A stretch of 64,000 bases of DNA, from positions 59,137,968 through 59,201,967 of the forward strand of contig CM055273.1 in the NCBI GenBank assembly GCA_029237695.1. Reading direction: 5' to 3'. Position 1 is the stretch's first letter, and each line of letters opens with the position of its first letter. The notes below the pieces were generated by a model. The model saw only the letters and a program-made list of their open reading frames with translations. It ran no database searches and was not told where the DNA came from. Shown piece after piece: positions 1-12,541 of this stretch. The DNA is from Conchocele bisecta. Lineage: Eukaryota; Mollusca; Bivalvia; Lucinida; Thyasiridae. The position numbers were made by a program, and so were the translations under genes.

Positions 1-1297
1 AGTTTTCTCCCCTGTTTAGATGGGTGATACCCGTAACCAGCAGTATATGGGTATTCGAAGTACGCCGTCACTACGTTACTTTGTATTACAAAATAATGAT
101 CAGCATAAATGCATTTACCAATTGTACATTTGCTGCGGTTCGCCTTCGTACGCATACATGCAGAGTTCATAGATCACAAACTGTTACACATATACACTGT
201 ACAGTGAGAAACATAAATGTAGAGCTAACTAGAAGCTGAATGGACCCGTGGAAGAAGGGGACTAAATCCTTCAATGTGTAATTAGTTCCCTTCTAGCTTC
301 CACCAACACGCTCTTGTGCATTTGCACACACACGTCAAGTAAACATAATTTGAATCGGCGGGTGGGATGTCGGAACCGCAGTGATGATTGGGTGGCGTGG
401 TGGGTGGCGCGGTGGTGGACATGTAAATGTGGGCGAACCAAACCCGGATGTGCTGTGTGGCCGTGCCGCCTGTCCGCAAGAAAAGTGCTAGGGGGGAGCA
501 GTGACCAGTTAAAATTTTTAAAATTTATCATTTTCACGCCCCTCGGACAGTATGTATTTAATGCAATATTCCAAATAAGTGGGCAGACAGCTATATGCGT
601 TCGACAATTTTGTGACCTAGACACACTAGAAGCATTTACATAAACACAAATATGCTGCTCTATTAGTGCTCCTTACCTATGCAGGAATGTGAAATATCTT
701 CGTGCATCCTCTTTAAACTTATCCAATTCTGAGGTAAAATATTCACTTTAAAATCCTTCATGCCGTGCCACGCTACTTGCGGTAACTACAGATTGAATGT
801 TGTATGTGTTCTCAATCATCATCCAGAGGCAAATATGTACTATCATGGTGCAAACCAGTTCCCATCCATGAGTTTTATTCTCTGAAATAAATTCTTGTTT
901 GAAACTCCCAGAAAAATCTGTTGTTTTGATTAGTTTTTTGTCACAATATAAACATGTACCCATAATTAGTATTTGCCCATTTCTGATCAATGGGAACAGG
1001 TCGGATTGCCCTGGAATGAGCATCATCAATTAATACGATGTAAATCTGAATAAAACACAAAATCAACTACAGAATAATAATTAAATTCAATTAAAATGAA
1101 TTTAATCAGCAGAAAAGTGTAATATAATATATTTCACCGATGCCAATTATACGAAACTGGCGGCTAACTGGTCACTGCTACCTAGAAGTAAATTAATACA
1201 TTCTGCGTATGCCAGACATTGTGGTTGAGAGGAAAATGATCGTCTAAGAGCCCAAAAGGGAGGCACGTTTATAAGGCACCAACTTCGCTCGATAAGT

Positions 1298-1417
1298 GTC
1301 TACAGGTCCATATCACGTTGAAAACACCGGTTCTCGTCCGATCACCGAAGTTAAGCAACGTCGAGCCCGGTTAGTACTTGGATGGGTGACCGCCTGGGAA
1401 TACCGGGTGCTGTAGAC
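1298..1417 (+). rRNA. 5S rRNA: 5S ribosomal RNA, copy 1
   Basis: This is a 5S rRNA-like sequence of about 120 nt, starting GTCTAC and ending TGTAGAC, which pair to form helix I. The internal RNA polymerase III control region is present, with box A around AGTTAAGCAACG and box C around GGATGGGTGACCG. Small differences from the other copies lie near the 5' end (an extra A after GTCTAC and an extra C nearby). Four Ts follow within a few bases of the 3' end. Confidence 0.9.
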
Positions 1418-2089
1418 TTTTTCGTCCTCGGCTTTTTAATTTGTTATTTTTTTATTTCTTTTGTTTCTTTTTATCATGATATTCATATGGAATATATTGC
1501 ATTTTGTTCTATTACAATGCAACGCGTCACGATAAAATGGGGACTCACTGAGCTGTTGGCCATGTAATGTCCCCCAGACTAATGTGTAGATTCTACACAT
1601 TCCGATCTGTGACAGCGTTGGCTCCTATGAGACTGCGTGTGGTGAGCATACTGAAATGGTCGTTATTACCGGATATTCCACTGTGTTATATATCCGGGGG
1701 TCATAGACTGACCATGACGCACAGAAATAGCAAATGCATTCGGGTATATTTGTTTCAACAATTACGAGCGCCGGTTATATATGCTAGCACTGGGGACCAG
1801 TTATCTCTCTTTGGCAATATGGCTTCAGTGAATGTTGACACGTTTTCTGAATCCTTCGGTATTACCTAAAATGAGGTTGAGTTGCAATCAGCAAACCACA
1901 AGTTTAGCATACATGGTACTGCAAACACGGACAAATGCAAGGCATGCAATGCCGAATTTCGCATTTCGTCACATTTTTCCTAATGAAAATTGAATACGTC
2001 ACACCATTCGTAGGTATGTTTTTTCAAGCGTACATAAGGAGTGCGGCATAACGATGGTTTACACCAATCGAATGGTCACACTATCGTAA

Positions 2090-2389
2090 ATTTTTTGTTT
2101 TATTTTTTTTGCTTATATATTTTACGGCGGCACTGCTCTAGACCTTGCATGCCGTCCCCTCCCAATGGGAGAAAAAAGAACGGAGGTAGAGATTTTTTGA
2201 GAGAAATTCGTATTTACAGAGCAACACGAGAATTATCGTACCCAATTTACAGCTGGGTGAAACTGGAACATGGGTGGTATAAAGTGTCTTGCTCAAGGAC
2301 ACAACGCACGCCGCTAGGCAGGCTCGAAACCCACAGACCCTTGGATCAGTAGTCCGACACACTAACCATTACGCCCACGGCGCTCCACT
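2090..2389 (-). mobile_element. tRNA-derived SINE inserted in 5S spacer
   Basis: Units 2-5 read continuously here, whereas unit 1 carries 300 extra bases. Read on the minus strand the insert starts GTGGAGCGCCGTGGGCG, has box A-like (GTGGGCGTAATGGTTAGTG) and box B-like (GGGTTTCGAGCC) promoter parts, then a body with TGTCCTTGAGCAAGACACTT, and ends in an A-rich tail seen on the plus strand as a T-rich run at 2090-2115. A short TAA target duplication flanks it. The body resembles the central domain shared by many animal SINEs; the exact superfamily is not certain. Confidence 0.82.
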
Positions 2390-3714
2390 TAATGATGTAA
2401 AATACGGTAAGTTTCTCCCCTGTTAGATGGGTGATACCCGTAGCCAGCAGTATATGGTATTCGAAGTTAACGCCCCCGTCACTACGTTACTTTGTATTAC
2501 AAATAATGATCAGCATAAATTGGCATTTACCAATTGTACATTTGCTGCGGTTCGCCTTCGTACGCATACATGCAGAGTTCATAGATCACAAAACTGTTGC
2601 ACATATACACTGTACAGTGAGAAACATAAATGTAGAGCTAACTAGAAGCTGAATGGTGGACCCGAGGAAGAAGGGACTAAATCCTTCAATGTGTAATTAG
2701 TTCCCTTCTATTCCAGCTTCCCCACCTACACTCTCGTGTGCATTTGCACACACCACGTCAAGTAAACATAATTTTTAATGAATCGCGGGTGGGATGTGGG
2801 CACCGCAGTAATGATTTGGTTGGCGTGGTGGGTGGCGGGGTGGTGGACATGTAAATGTGGGCGAACCAAACCCGGATGTGCTGTGTGCCGGCCTGTCCGC
2901 AAGAAAAAGTGCTAGGGGGGCAGTGACCAGTTAATTTTAAAATTATCCATTTCACGCCCTCGACAGTAAGTATTTAATGCAATATTCCAAATAAGTGGGC
3001 AGACAGCTAATATGCGTTCGACATTTTGTGACCTAAGACACACTAGAAGCATTACATAAACACACATATGCTGCTCTATTATGCTCCTTACCTATGCAGG
3101 AATGTGAAATATCTTGCTGCAGCCTCTTAAACTTATCCCCTATTCTGAGGTAAAATATTCCACTTTAAAACCATGCCGTGCCACGCTAACTTGCGGAACT
3201 ACAAATTGAATGTTTAGGTACTGTTTCCTCATCATCATCCAGAGGCAAATATGTACTATCATGGTGCAAACCAGTTCCCATCCATGAGTTTTCTCTGAAA
3301 TAAATTCTTGTTTGAAACTCCCAGAAAAATCTGTTGTTTTGATTATTTTTGTTTTTGTCACAATAAAACATGGTACCCATAATTAGTATTTGCCCATTTC
3401 TGATCAATGGGAACAGGTCGGATTGCCCTTTGGAATGAGCATTCATCAATTAATACGATGTAAAATCTGAATAAAACACAAAATAAAATCAACTACAGAA
3501 TAATAAACAATTAAAATGAATTTTAATCAGCAGAAAGTGTAATATATAAAATTTCACCGATGCCCATTATACGAAACTGGCGGCTAACTGGTCACTCGCT
3601 ACCTAGATAAATTAATACATTCAGCGTATGCCGACATTGTGGTTGAGAGGAAAAATGATCGTCTAAGAGCCCAAAAGGGAGGCACGTTTATAAGCACCAA
3701 CTTCGCTCGATAAT

Positions 3715-3836
3715 GTCTACGGTCATAATCACGTTGAAAACACCGGTTCTCGTCCGATCACCGAAGTAAGCAACGTACGAGAAGGCCCGGTTAGTACTTG
3801 GATGGTGACCGCCTAGGAATACCGGGTGGTGTAGAC
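3715..3836 (+). rRNA. 5S rRNA: 5S ribosomal RNA, copy 2 (variant)
   Basis: This is the same 5S sequence with several differences from copies 3 and 4: an extra A in the CATAATCACG region, one T missing in GAAGTAAGC, four extra bases in ACGTACGAGAAGGCCC, and changes near the 3' end (GCCTAGGAAT and GGGTGGTGTAG). Either it is a decayed copy or the base quality is poor here, because the whole second unit carries many indels. Confidence 0.8.
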
Positions 3837-5814
3837 TTTTCGTCCTCTGTTTTTTAATTTGTTTATTTTTTCTTTTTGTTTCTTTTATCATGATATTTCA
3901 GTAGAATGGTAATATTGCATTTGTTCTATTACAAATGCAACGCGTCACGATAAAATGGGGACTCACTGAGCTGTTGGCCATGTAATGTCCCCATACTAAA
4001 TGTGTAGATTCTACACATTCCGATCTGTGACAGCGTTGGCTCCTATGAGACTAGGCATGTGTGAGCATACTGAAATGGTCGTTATTACCGGATATTCCAC
4101 TGTGTTTATATATCCGGGGTCATAGACTGACCATGACGCGCAGAAATAGCAAATGCATTGCGGGATGGGATTTTTAGTGTTTTCACAATTACGAGCGCCG
4201 GTTATATGCTAGCACTGGGACCAGTTATCTCTCTTGGCAATATGGCTTCAGTGAATGTTGACACGTTTTTCTGAATCCTTCGGTATTACCTAAATGAGGT
4301 GAGTTGCAATTCAAGCAAACCACAAGTTTAGCATACATGGTACTGCAACACGGACAATGCAAGGCATGCAATGCCGAATTTCGCATTTCGTAACATTTTT
4401 CCTAATGAAAATTGAATACGCACACCCATTCGTAGGTATGTTTAATTTTCAAGCGTACATAATGGAAGTGCGGCATAACGATGGTTACACCATCGGAATG
4501 GTCACACTATCGTAATGATATAAAATACGGTAAGTTTTCTCCCCTGTTTAGATGGGTGATACCCGTAACCAGCAGTATATGGGTATTCGAAGTACGCCGT
4601 CACTACGTTTACTATGTATTACAAAATAATGATCAGCATAAATGCATTTACCAATTGTACATTTGATGCGGTTCGCCTTCGTACGCATACATGCAGAGTT
4701 CATAGATCACAAACTGTTACACATATACACTGTACAGTGAGAAACATAAATGTAGAGCTAACTAGAAGCTGAATTGGACCCGTGGAAGAAGGGGACTAAA
4801 TCCTTCAATGTGTAATTAGTTCCCTTCTAGCTTCCACCTACACGCTCGTGTGCATTTGCACACACACGTCAAGTAAACATAATTTTGAATCGCGTTGGGA
4901 TGTCGGCACCGCAGTGATGATTGGGTGGCGTGGTGGGTGGCGGGGTGGTGGTGGACATGTAAAAGTGGGCGAACCAAACCCGGATGTGCTGTGTGGCCGG
5001 CCTGTCCGCAAGAAAAGTGCTAGGGGGGCAGTGACCAGTTAATTTTAAAATTATCCATTCACGCTCGACAGTCCGACAGTTTATGTATTTAATGCAATAT
5101 TCCAAATAAGTGGGCAGACAGCTATATGCGTTCGACATTTGTGACCTAGACACACTAGAAGCATTTACATAAACACAAATATGCTGCTCTATTAGTGCTC
5201 CTTACCTATGCAGGAATGTGAAATATCTTCGTGCATCCTCTTTAAACTTATCCAATTCTGAGGTAAAATATTCACTTTAAAACCATGCCGTGCCACGCTA
5301 CTTGCGGAACTACAGATTGAATGTTGTATGTGTTCTCAATCATCATCCAGAGGCAAATATGTACTATCATGGTGCAAACCAGTTCCCATCCATGAGTTTT
5401 CTCTGAAATAAATTCTTGTTTGAAACTCCCAGAAAAATCTGTTGTTTTGATTAGTTTTTGTCACAATATACATGTACCCATAATTAGTATTTGCCCATTT
5501 CTGATCAATGGGAACAGGTCGGATTGCCCTGGAATGAGCATTCATCAATTAATACGATGTAAAATCTGAATAAAACACAAAATCAACTACAGAATAATAA
5601 TTAAACAATTAAAATGAATTTTAATCAGCAGAAAGTGTAATATATATAAATTTCACCGATGCCATTATACGAAACTGGCGGCTAACTGGTCACTGCTACC
5701 TAGAGTAAATTAATACATTCTGCGTATGCCAGACATTGTGGTTGAGAGGAAAATGATCGTCTAAGAGCCCAAAAGGGAGGCACGTTTATAAGGCACCAAC
5801 TTCGCTCGATAAGT

Positions 5815-5931
5815 GTCTACGGTCATATCACGTTGAAAACACCGGTTCTCGTCCGATCACCGAAGTTAAGCAACGTCGAGCCCGGTTAGTACTTGGATGG
5901 TGACCGCCTGGGAATACCGGGTGCTGTAGAC
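5815..5931 (+). rRNA. 5S rRNA: 5S ribosomal RNA, copy 3
   Basis: This is a clean 117-nt 5S gene with terminal GTCTAC/GTAGAC pairing, internal promoter boxes and a TTTT stop just downstream. It is identical by eye to copy 4 and is probably the normal form in this array. Confidence 0.94.
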
Positions 5932-7855
5932 TTTTCGTCCTCTGTTTTTTAATTTGTTATTTTTTTCTTTTTGTTTCTTTTATCATGATATTCAGTAGAA
6001 TGGTATATTGCATTTTGTTCTATTACAAATGCAACGCGTCACGATAAAATGGGGACTCACTGAGCTGTTGGCCAGTGTAATGTCCCCATACTAATGTGTA
6101 GATTCTACACATTCCGATCTGTGACAGCGTTGGCTCCTATGAGACTGCATGTGTGAGCATACTGAAATGGTCGTTATTACCGGATATTCCACTGTGTTAT
6201 ATCCGGGGTCATAGACTGACCATGACGCGCAGAAATAGCAAAAATGCATTCGGGATATTTGTTTCACAATTACGAGCGCCGGTTATATGCTAGCACTGGG
6301 ACCAGTTATCTCTCTTGGCAATATGGCTTCAGTGAATGTTGACACGTTTTCTGAATCCTTCGGTATTACCTAAATGAGGTTGAGTTGCAATTCAGCAAAC
6401 CACAAGTTTAGCATACATGGTACTGCAACACGGACAATGCAAGGCATGCAATGCCGAATTTCGCATTTCATAACATTTTTCCTAATGAAAATTGAATACG
6501 CACACCATTCGTAGGTATGTTTTCAAGCGTACATAATGGAGTGCGGCATAACGATGGTTACACCATCGGAATGGTCACACTATCGTAATGATATAAAATA
6601 CGGTAATTTTTCTCCCCTGTTTAGATGGGTGATACCCGTAACCAGTAGTATATGGGTATTCGAAGTACGCCGTCACTACGTTACTTTGTATTACAAAATA
6701 ATGATCAACATAAATGCATTTACCAATTGTACATTTGCTGCGGTTCGCCTTCGTACGCATACATGCAGAGTGCATAGATCACAAACTGTTACACATATAC
6801 ACTGTACAGTGAGAAACATAAATGTAGAGCTAACTAGAAGCTGAATGGACCCGTGGAAGAAGGGGACTAAATCCTTCAATGTGTAATTAGTTCCCTTCTA
6901 GCTTCCACCTACACGCTCGTGTGCATTTGCACACACACGTCAAGTAAACATAATTTGAATCGGCGGGTGGGATGTGGGCACCGCAGTGATGATTGGGTGG
7001 CGTGGTGGGTGGCGGGGTGGTGGACATGTAAATGTGGGCGAACCAAACCCGGATGTGCTGTGTGGCCGGCCTGTCCGCAAGAAAAGTGCTAGGGGGGCAG
7101 TGACCAGTTAATTTTAAAATTATCCATTTCACGCCCTCGGACAGTATGTATTTAATGCAATATTCCAAATAAGTGGGCAGACAGCTATATGCGTTCGACA
7201 TTTGTGACCTAGACACACTAGAAGCATTTACATAAACACACATATGCTGCTCTATTAGTGCTCCTTACCTATGCAGGAATGTGAAATATCTTGCTGCAGC
7301 CTCTTTAAACTTATCCAATTCTGAGGTAAAATATTCACTTTAAAACCATGCCGTGCCACGCTACTTGCGGAACTACAGATTGAATGTTGTATGTGTTCTC
7401 AATCATCATCCAGAGGCAAATATGTACTATCATGGTGCAAACCAGTTCCCATCCATGAGTTTTCTCTGAAATAAATTCTTGTTTGAAACTCCCAGAAAAA
7501 TCTGTTGTTTTGATTAGTTTTTGTCACAATATACATGTACCCATAATTAGTATTTGCCCATTTCTGATCAATGGGAACAGGTCGGATTGCCCTGGAAATG
7601 AGCATTCATCAATTAATACGATGTAAAAAATCTGAATAAAACACAAAATCAACTACAGAATAATAATTAAACAATTAAAAAAATGAATTTTAATCAGCAG
7701 AAAGTGTAATATATATAAATTTCACCGATGCCATTATACGAAACTGGCGGCTAACTGGTCACTGCTACCTAGAGTAAATTAATACATTCTGCGTATGCCA
7801 GACATTGTGGTTGAGAGGAAAATGATCGTCTAAGAGCCCAAAAGGGAGGCACGTT

Positions 7856-7862
7856 TATAAGG
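7856..7862 (+). promoter_or_regulatory. TATA-like element upstream of 5S genes
   Basis: The run TTTATAAGG lies about 28 bases before the first base of the 5S gene, inside a block (CACGTTTATAAGGCACC) kept in all five units. TATA-like boxes near -25 to -30 are known to help 5S transcription in several invertebrates. The equivalent sites lie just before 1298, 3715, 5815 and 9950. Function is inferred from position and conservation. Confidence 0.5.
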
Positions 7863-7883
7863 CACCAACTTCGCTCGATAAGT

Positions 7884-8000
7884 GTCTACGGTCATATCAC
7901 GTTGAAAACACCGGTTCTCGTCCGATCACCGAAGTTAAGCAACGTCGAGCCCGGTTAGTACTTGGATGGTGACCGCCTGGGAATACCGGGTGCTGTAGAC
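7884..8000 (+). rRNA. 5S rRNA: 5S ribosomal RNA, copy 4
   Basis: This is a clean 117-nt 5S gene, identical by eye to copy 3. A TATA-like run lies about 28 bases upstream and a T run follows the 3' end, so the features expected for RNA polymerase III transcription are present. Confidence 0.94.
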
Positions 8001-9949
8001 TTTTCGTCCTCTGTTTTTTAATTTGTTATTTTTTTCTTTTTGTTTCTTTTATCATGATATTCAGTAGAATGGTATATTGCATTTTGTTCTATTACAAATG
8101 CAACGCGTCACGATAAAATGGGGACTCACTGAGCTGTTGGCCAGTGTAATGTCCCCATACTAATGTGTAGATTCTACACATTCCGATCTGTGACAGCGTT
8201 GGCTCCTATGAGACTGCATGTGTGAGCATACTGAAATGGTCGTTATTACCGGATATTCCACTGTGTTATATATCCGGGGTCATAGACTGACCATGACGCG
8301 CAGAAATAGCAAATGCATTCGGGATATTTGTTTCACAATTACGAGCGCCGGTTATATGCTAGCACTGGGACCAGTTATCTCTCTTGGCAATATGGCTTCA
8401 GTGAATGTTGACACGTTTTCTGAATCCTTCGGTATTACCTAAATGAGGTTGAGTTGCAATTCAGCAAACCACAAGTTTAGCATACATGGTACTGCAACAC
8501 GGACAATGCAAGGCATGCAATGCCGAATTTCGCATTTCATAACATTTTTCCTAATGAAAATTGAATACGCACACCATTCGTAGGTATGTTTTCAAGCGTA
8601 CATAATGGAGTGCGGCATAACGATGGTTACACCATCGGAATGGTCACACTATCGTAATGATATAAAATACGGTAAGTTTTCTCCCCTGTTTAGATGGGTG
8701 ATACCCGTAACCAGCAGTATATGGGTATTCGAAGTACGCCGTCACTACGTTACTTTGTATTACAAAATAATGATCAACATAAATGCATTTACCAATTGTA
8801 CATTTGCTGCGGTTCGCCTTCGTACGCATACATGCAGAGTGCATAGATCACAAACTGTTACACATATACACTGTACAGTGAGAAACATAAATGTAGAGCT
8901 AACTAGAAGCTGAATGGACCCGTGGAAGAAGGGGACTAAATCCTTCAATGTGTAATTAGTTCCCTTCTAGCTTCCACCTACACGCTCGTGTGCATTTGCA
9001 CACACGTCAAGTAAACATAATTTGAATCGGCGGGTGGGATGTGGGCACCGCAGTGATGATTGGGTGGCGTGGTGGGTGGCGGGGTGGTGGACATGTAAAT
9101 GTGGGCGAACCAAACCCGGATGTGCTGTGTGGCCGGCCTGTCCGCAAGAAAAGAAAAGTGCTAGGGGGGCAGTGACCAGTTAATTTTAAAATTATCCATT
9201 TCACGCCCTCGGACAGTATGTATTTAATGCAATATTCCAAATAAGTGGGCAGACAGCTATATGCGTTCGACATTTGTGACCTAGACACACTAGAAGCATT
9301 TACATAAACACAAATATGCTGCTCTATTAGTGCTCCTTACCTATGCAGGAATGTGAAATATCTTCGTGCAGCCTCTTTAAACTTATCCAATTCTGAGGTA
9401 AAATATTCACTTTAAAACCATGCCGTGCCACGCTACTTGCGGAACTACAGATTGAATGTTGTATGTGTTCTCAATCATCATCCAGAGGCAAATATGTACT
9501 ATCTTGGTGCAAACCAGTTCCCATCCATGAGTTTTCTCTGAAATAAATTCTTGTTTGAAACTCCCAGAAAAATCTGTTGTTTTGATTAGTTTTTCTCACA
9601 ACATACATGTACCCACAATTAGTATTTGCCCATTTCTGATCAATGGGAACAGGTCGGATTGCCCTGGAATGAGAATTCATCAATTAATAAAATGTAAAAT
9701 CTGAATAAAATACAAAATCAACTACAGAATAATAATTAAACAATTAAAATGAATTTTAATCAGCAGAAAGTGTAATATATATAAATTTCACCGGTGCCAT
9801 TATACGAAACTGGCGGCTAACTGGTCACTGCTACCTAGAGTAAATTAATACATTCTGCGTATGCCAGACATTGTGGTTGAGAGAAAAATGATCGTCTAAG
9901 AGCCCAAAAGGGAGGCACGTTTATAAGGCACCAACTTCGCTCGATAAGT

Positions 9950-10059
9950 GTCTACGGCCATATCACGTTGAAAACACCGGTTCTCGTCCGAAGTTAAGCA
10001 ACGTCGAGCCCGGTTAGTACTTGGATGGTGATCGCCTGGGAATACCGGGTGCTGTAGAC
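9950..10059 (+). pseudogene. 5S rRNA: 5S ribosomal RNA, copy 5, with 7-nt internal deletion
   Basis: This copy lacks seven bases (GATCACC or the equivalent alignment) in the middle, between CTCGTCC and GAAGTTAAGC, and is 110 nt long. The deleted part belongs to the loop and helix region just before box A, so a normal 5S fold is unlikely. It also has GTGATCGCC where the other copies have GTGACCGCC. It is the last unit before the array decays, which fits an edge copy escaping homogenisation. Confidence 0.85.
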
Positions 10060-10761
10060 TTTTCGTCCTCGGCTTTTTAATTTGTTATTTTTTTCTTTTT
10101 CTTTCTTTTATCATGATATTCAGTAGAATGGTATATTGCATTTTGTTCTATTACAAATGCAACGCGTCACGATAAAATGGGGACTCACTGAGCTGTTGGC
10201 CAGTGTAATGTCCCCTGACTAATGTGTAGATTCTACACATTCCGATCTGTGACAGCGTTGGCTCCTATGAGACTGCGTGTGTGAGCATACTGAAATGGTC
10301 GTTATTACCGGATATTCCACTGTGTTATATATCCGGGTTCATAGACTGACCGTGACGCACAGAAATAGCAAATGCATTCGGGATATTTGTTTCACAATTA
10401 CGAGCGCCGGTTATATGCTAGCACTGGGACCAGTTATCTCTCTTGGCAATATGGCTTCAGTGAATGTTGACACGTTTTCTGAATCCTTCGGTATTACCTA
10501 AATGAGGTTGAGTTGCAATTCAGCAAATCACAAGTTTAGCATACATGGTACTGCAACATGAACAATGCAAGGCATGCAATGCCGAATTTCGCATTTCGTC
10601 ACATTTTTCCTATTGACAATTGAATACGCACACCATTCGTACGTATGTTTTCAAGCGTACATAATGGAGTGCGGCATAACGATGGTTATACCATCGGAAT
10701 GGTTACACTATCGTAATGATATAAAATACGGTAAGTTTTTTCCCCTGTTTAGATAGGTGAT

Positions 10762-10925
10762 TAACACATTCTGCGTATGCCAGACATTGTGGTTGAGAGA
10801 AATGATCGTCAAATGTCGTCGGGAAACAGAAAAATAAAAGTCTAGTAGAAAGCGACCACGTGGCGTCCCTAGTCGGAAGGTTATAATACCCCAAAAGGGC
10901 GGCCCGTTTATAAGGCACCAACTTT
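10762..10925 (+). repeat. Truncated 5S-unit fragment without 5S gene
   Basis: The array breaks off at about 10760 and jumps to the part of the unit that normally lies just upstream of 5S (ATTCTGCGTATGCCAGACAT). After GATCGTC it holds about 80 bases absent from normal units (containing AGCGACCACGTGGCGTCCC), then returns to CCAAAAGGG and TTTATAAGGCACCAACTT, where homology stops before the 5S start. From 10926 to 11127 I see only AT-rich single-copy-looking DNA. Confidence 0.75.
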
Positions 10926-11127
10926 TAATGTATGCAAATGAGTGAGGAAAACGAATTCAAAACATGTAAAATATTCATTGTGAAAAATATTAAGACTGAA
11001 ATGTATAACATGTTCATGCAATAAGTAAAATGTATTAATTTCAATGATGTGAGGTAGAAACCTATTTGTAAAATACTTTCTCAAATCAAAATAAAGAGAA
11101 CAAAAAATAGAGGATGGAGGGGATTTG

Positions 11128-11345
11128 TTTTTAAAAAAAATAGCTCAGTCGGTAAAGCGTCAGAAAGCGGATCGGGAGACCCCGGTTTCGATTCTCCACC
11201 GATTCGGCGTGTCCTTAGGCAAGACTACTTCGTGCTAGCCTAGTCCTATCGGATGGGGACTTAAATAGTCGGTCCCGACATGCAAGGTCATCGAACCAGT
11301 GCCGTCGTTAAATCAAAGCATTTACATGTACATGTACTCCTTTGT
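11128..11345 (+). mobile_element. tRNA-headed SINE
   Basis: The stretch begins with a tRNA-like head: TAGCTCAGTCGGTAAAGCG matches a pol III box A and GGTTTCGATTCTCC a box B, about 45 bases apart. It continues with GTGTCCTTAGGCAAGACTAC and GGATGGGGACTTAAATAG, blocks typical of invertebrate SINE bodies. The head is too diverged to fold as a normal tRNA acceptor, so I call it a SINE rather than a tRNA gene. Ends are approximate. Confidence 0.7.
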
Positions 11346-12020
11346 TTATATGGGGTTGTACTCGTATACAGTAATATATGGGTATTCGAAGTACGCCTTC
11401 ACTATGTTACTTTGTTTTAAAAAATAATGCTCAGCATTAATGCATTTACCAAGTGTACATTTGCTGCGGTTCGCCTTCGTACGCATACATGTAGAGTTCA
11501 TAGATCACAAACTGTTACACATATACACTGTGCAATGAGAAACAACAATGTAGAGCTAACTAGAAACTGAATGGATCCATGGAAGAAGGGGGCTAAATCC
11601 TTCAATGTGTAATTAGTTCCCTTCTAGCTTCAACCGACACGCTCGTGTGCATTTGCACACACATGTCAAGCAAACATAATTTGAATCGGCGGGTGGGATG
11701 TGGGCACCGCAGTGATGATTAAGTGGTTTGGCGGGTGGCGGTGTTGGGGGACGTGTAAATGTGAGCGAACCAAACCCAGATGTGTTGTGTGGCCGGCCCG
11801 TCCGCAAGAAAAGTGCTATTGGAAATTAACACATTATGCTTATGCCAGACATTGTGGTTGGGAGAAATGAAAATATGGGAAACAGAAAAATCTAAATAAT
11901 TTGAAAAAATCGACCACGTGGCGTCGCTGACGGGAAGGTTATAATACCCAAAAAGGGCCTTTTTCGTCTTCGGCTTTTTTGTTTTGTTTTTTGTTTTATC
12001 ATGATATTGTATCATGAGAA
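11346..12020 (+). repeat. Degenerate 5S unit that has lost the 5S gene
   Basis: The 11346-11820 part matches normal units from TATATGGGTATTCGAAGTAC through GAAAAGTGCTA with many substitutions. It then skips about 650 bases to the pre-5S region at 11826, again with the extra segment containing CGACCACGTGGCGTCGC, and joins CCCAAAAAGGGCC directly to the sequence that normally follows the 5S gene (TTTTTCGTCTTCGGCTTTTT). The 5S gene itself is missing. Confidence 0.75.
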
Positions 12021-12541
12021 TGGCATTGATTGTTATATGAGAAATAAATAAATACATAAAAAAGTTGCTGTATGAAAGGTATTTGCTTGCTCTACATATG
12101 CAGGTTAAATTCTCTGTGTGGGACTTGATGTGGGGGTGAGATAGAGATTTTGAAAGTGAAAGTAGACGTTTCCGTCAAAAAAGAGGAAATAACTCGTGCA
12201 AATCAATCCACATGACCCCGTGTTTGGCATGAACCTATAGAACCGGCTTAGGTCTCTGACTCCAGGAATGAAGTAACAAAATTGATTGTGCCACATGTAG
12301 TTTGTGATTGTCATATTTGTCTGAATGTGGGTCATGGGAAATAAATTGCATGCCTTATTCATATAGGTTTAACAACACTAAATCATCTGATATTTATGCG
12401 TGGTGTAGTCAAAAGTACATGTAGTACAGTAAAAATAAATAATTAAGCCAGATGGTGTATTATATGTCACACTTTTCTTGCAGAAACATGTCATTTAATG
12501 TACTAATCAACTTCACAGTCATGTTAATGTATCATTTACAT
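12021..12541. other. Non-coding DNA, nothing recognised
   Basis: This is AT-rich sequence with no ORF that looks real, no RNA gene and no clear repeat. An 85-codon minus-strand ORF at 12105-12362 has no recognisable motif and is likely chance. Confidence 0.6.

Larger units (their letters stand above)
1..10760. repeat. Tandem array of ~2.07-kb units, each with one 5S rRNA gene
   Basis: Five head-to-tail units are visible. Boundaries at the recurring sequence AGTTTTCTCCCCTGTTTAG fall near 1, 2410, 4533, 6606, 8674 and 10734. Units 3, 4 and 5 are 2073, 2068 and 2060 bp. Unit 1 is longer because a 300-bp SINE is inserted. Each unit has a 5S gene followed by a T-rich stop, a long spacer, short palindromes such as TGTGTAGATTCTACACA, and no convincing coding sequence: apparent ORFs shift frame between copies. 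Unit 3 and unit 4 are nearly identical, while units 1 and 2 differ by many 1-4 base indels. Units 1 and 5 share some variants (for example CGGCTTTTTAA after the 5S gene) that units 2-4 lack. Confidence 0.93.

Noticed and set aside
748..1029. ORF recurring in each 5S unit (minus strand, also near 3186, 5336, 7399, 9471)
   Set aside because: It is conserved only because the units are tandem copies. Length and frame change with indels between copies, and the protein text has no motif.
2330..2389. tRNA gene on the minus strand
   Set aside because: Same reasoning: it is the head of a SINE with an A-rich tail, inserted with a short target duplication.
1..10760. Spliced leader, snRNA or histone gene linked to 5S in the repeat unit
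   Set aside because: I searched by eye for U1, U2, U5, U6 and histone-like sequences on both strands and found none.
11138..11205. tRNA gene
   Set aside because: Box A and B are present but the acceptor stem does not pair well and a SINE body follows, so it is a SINE head.
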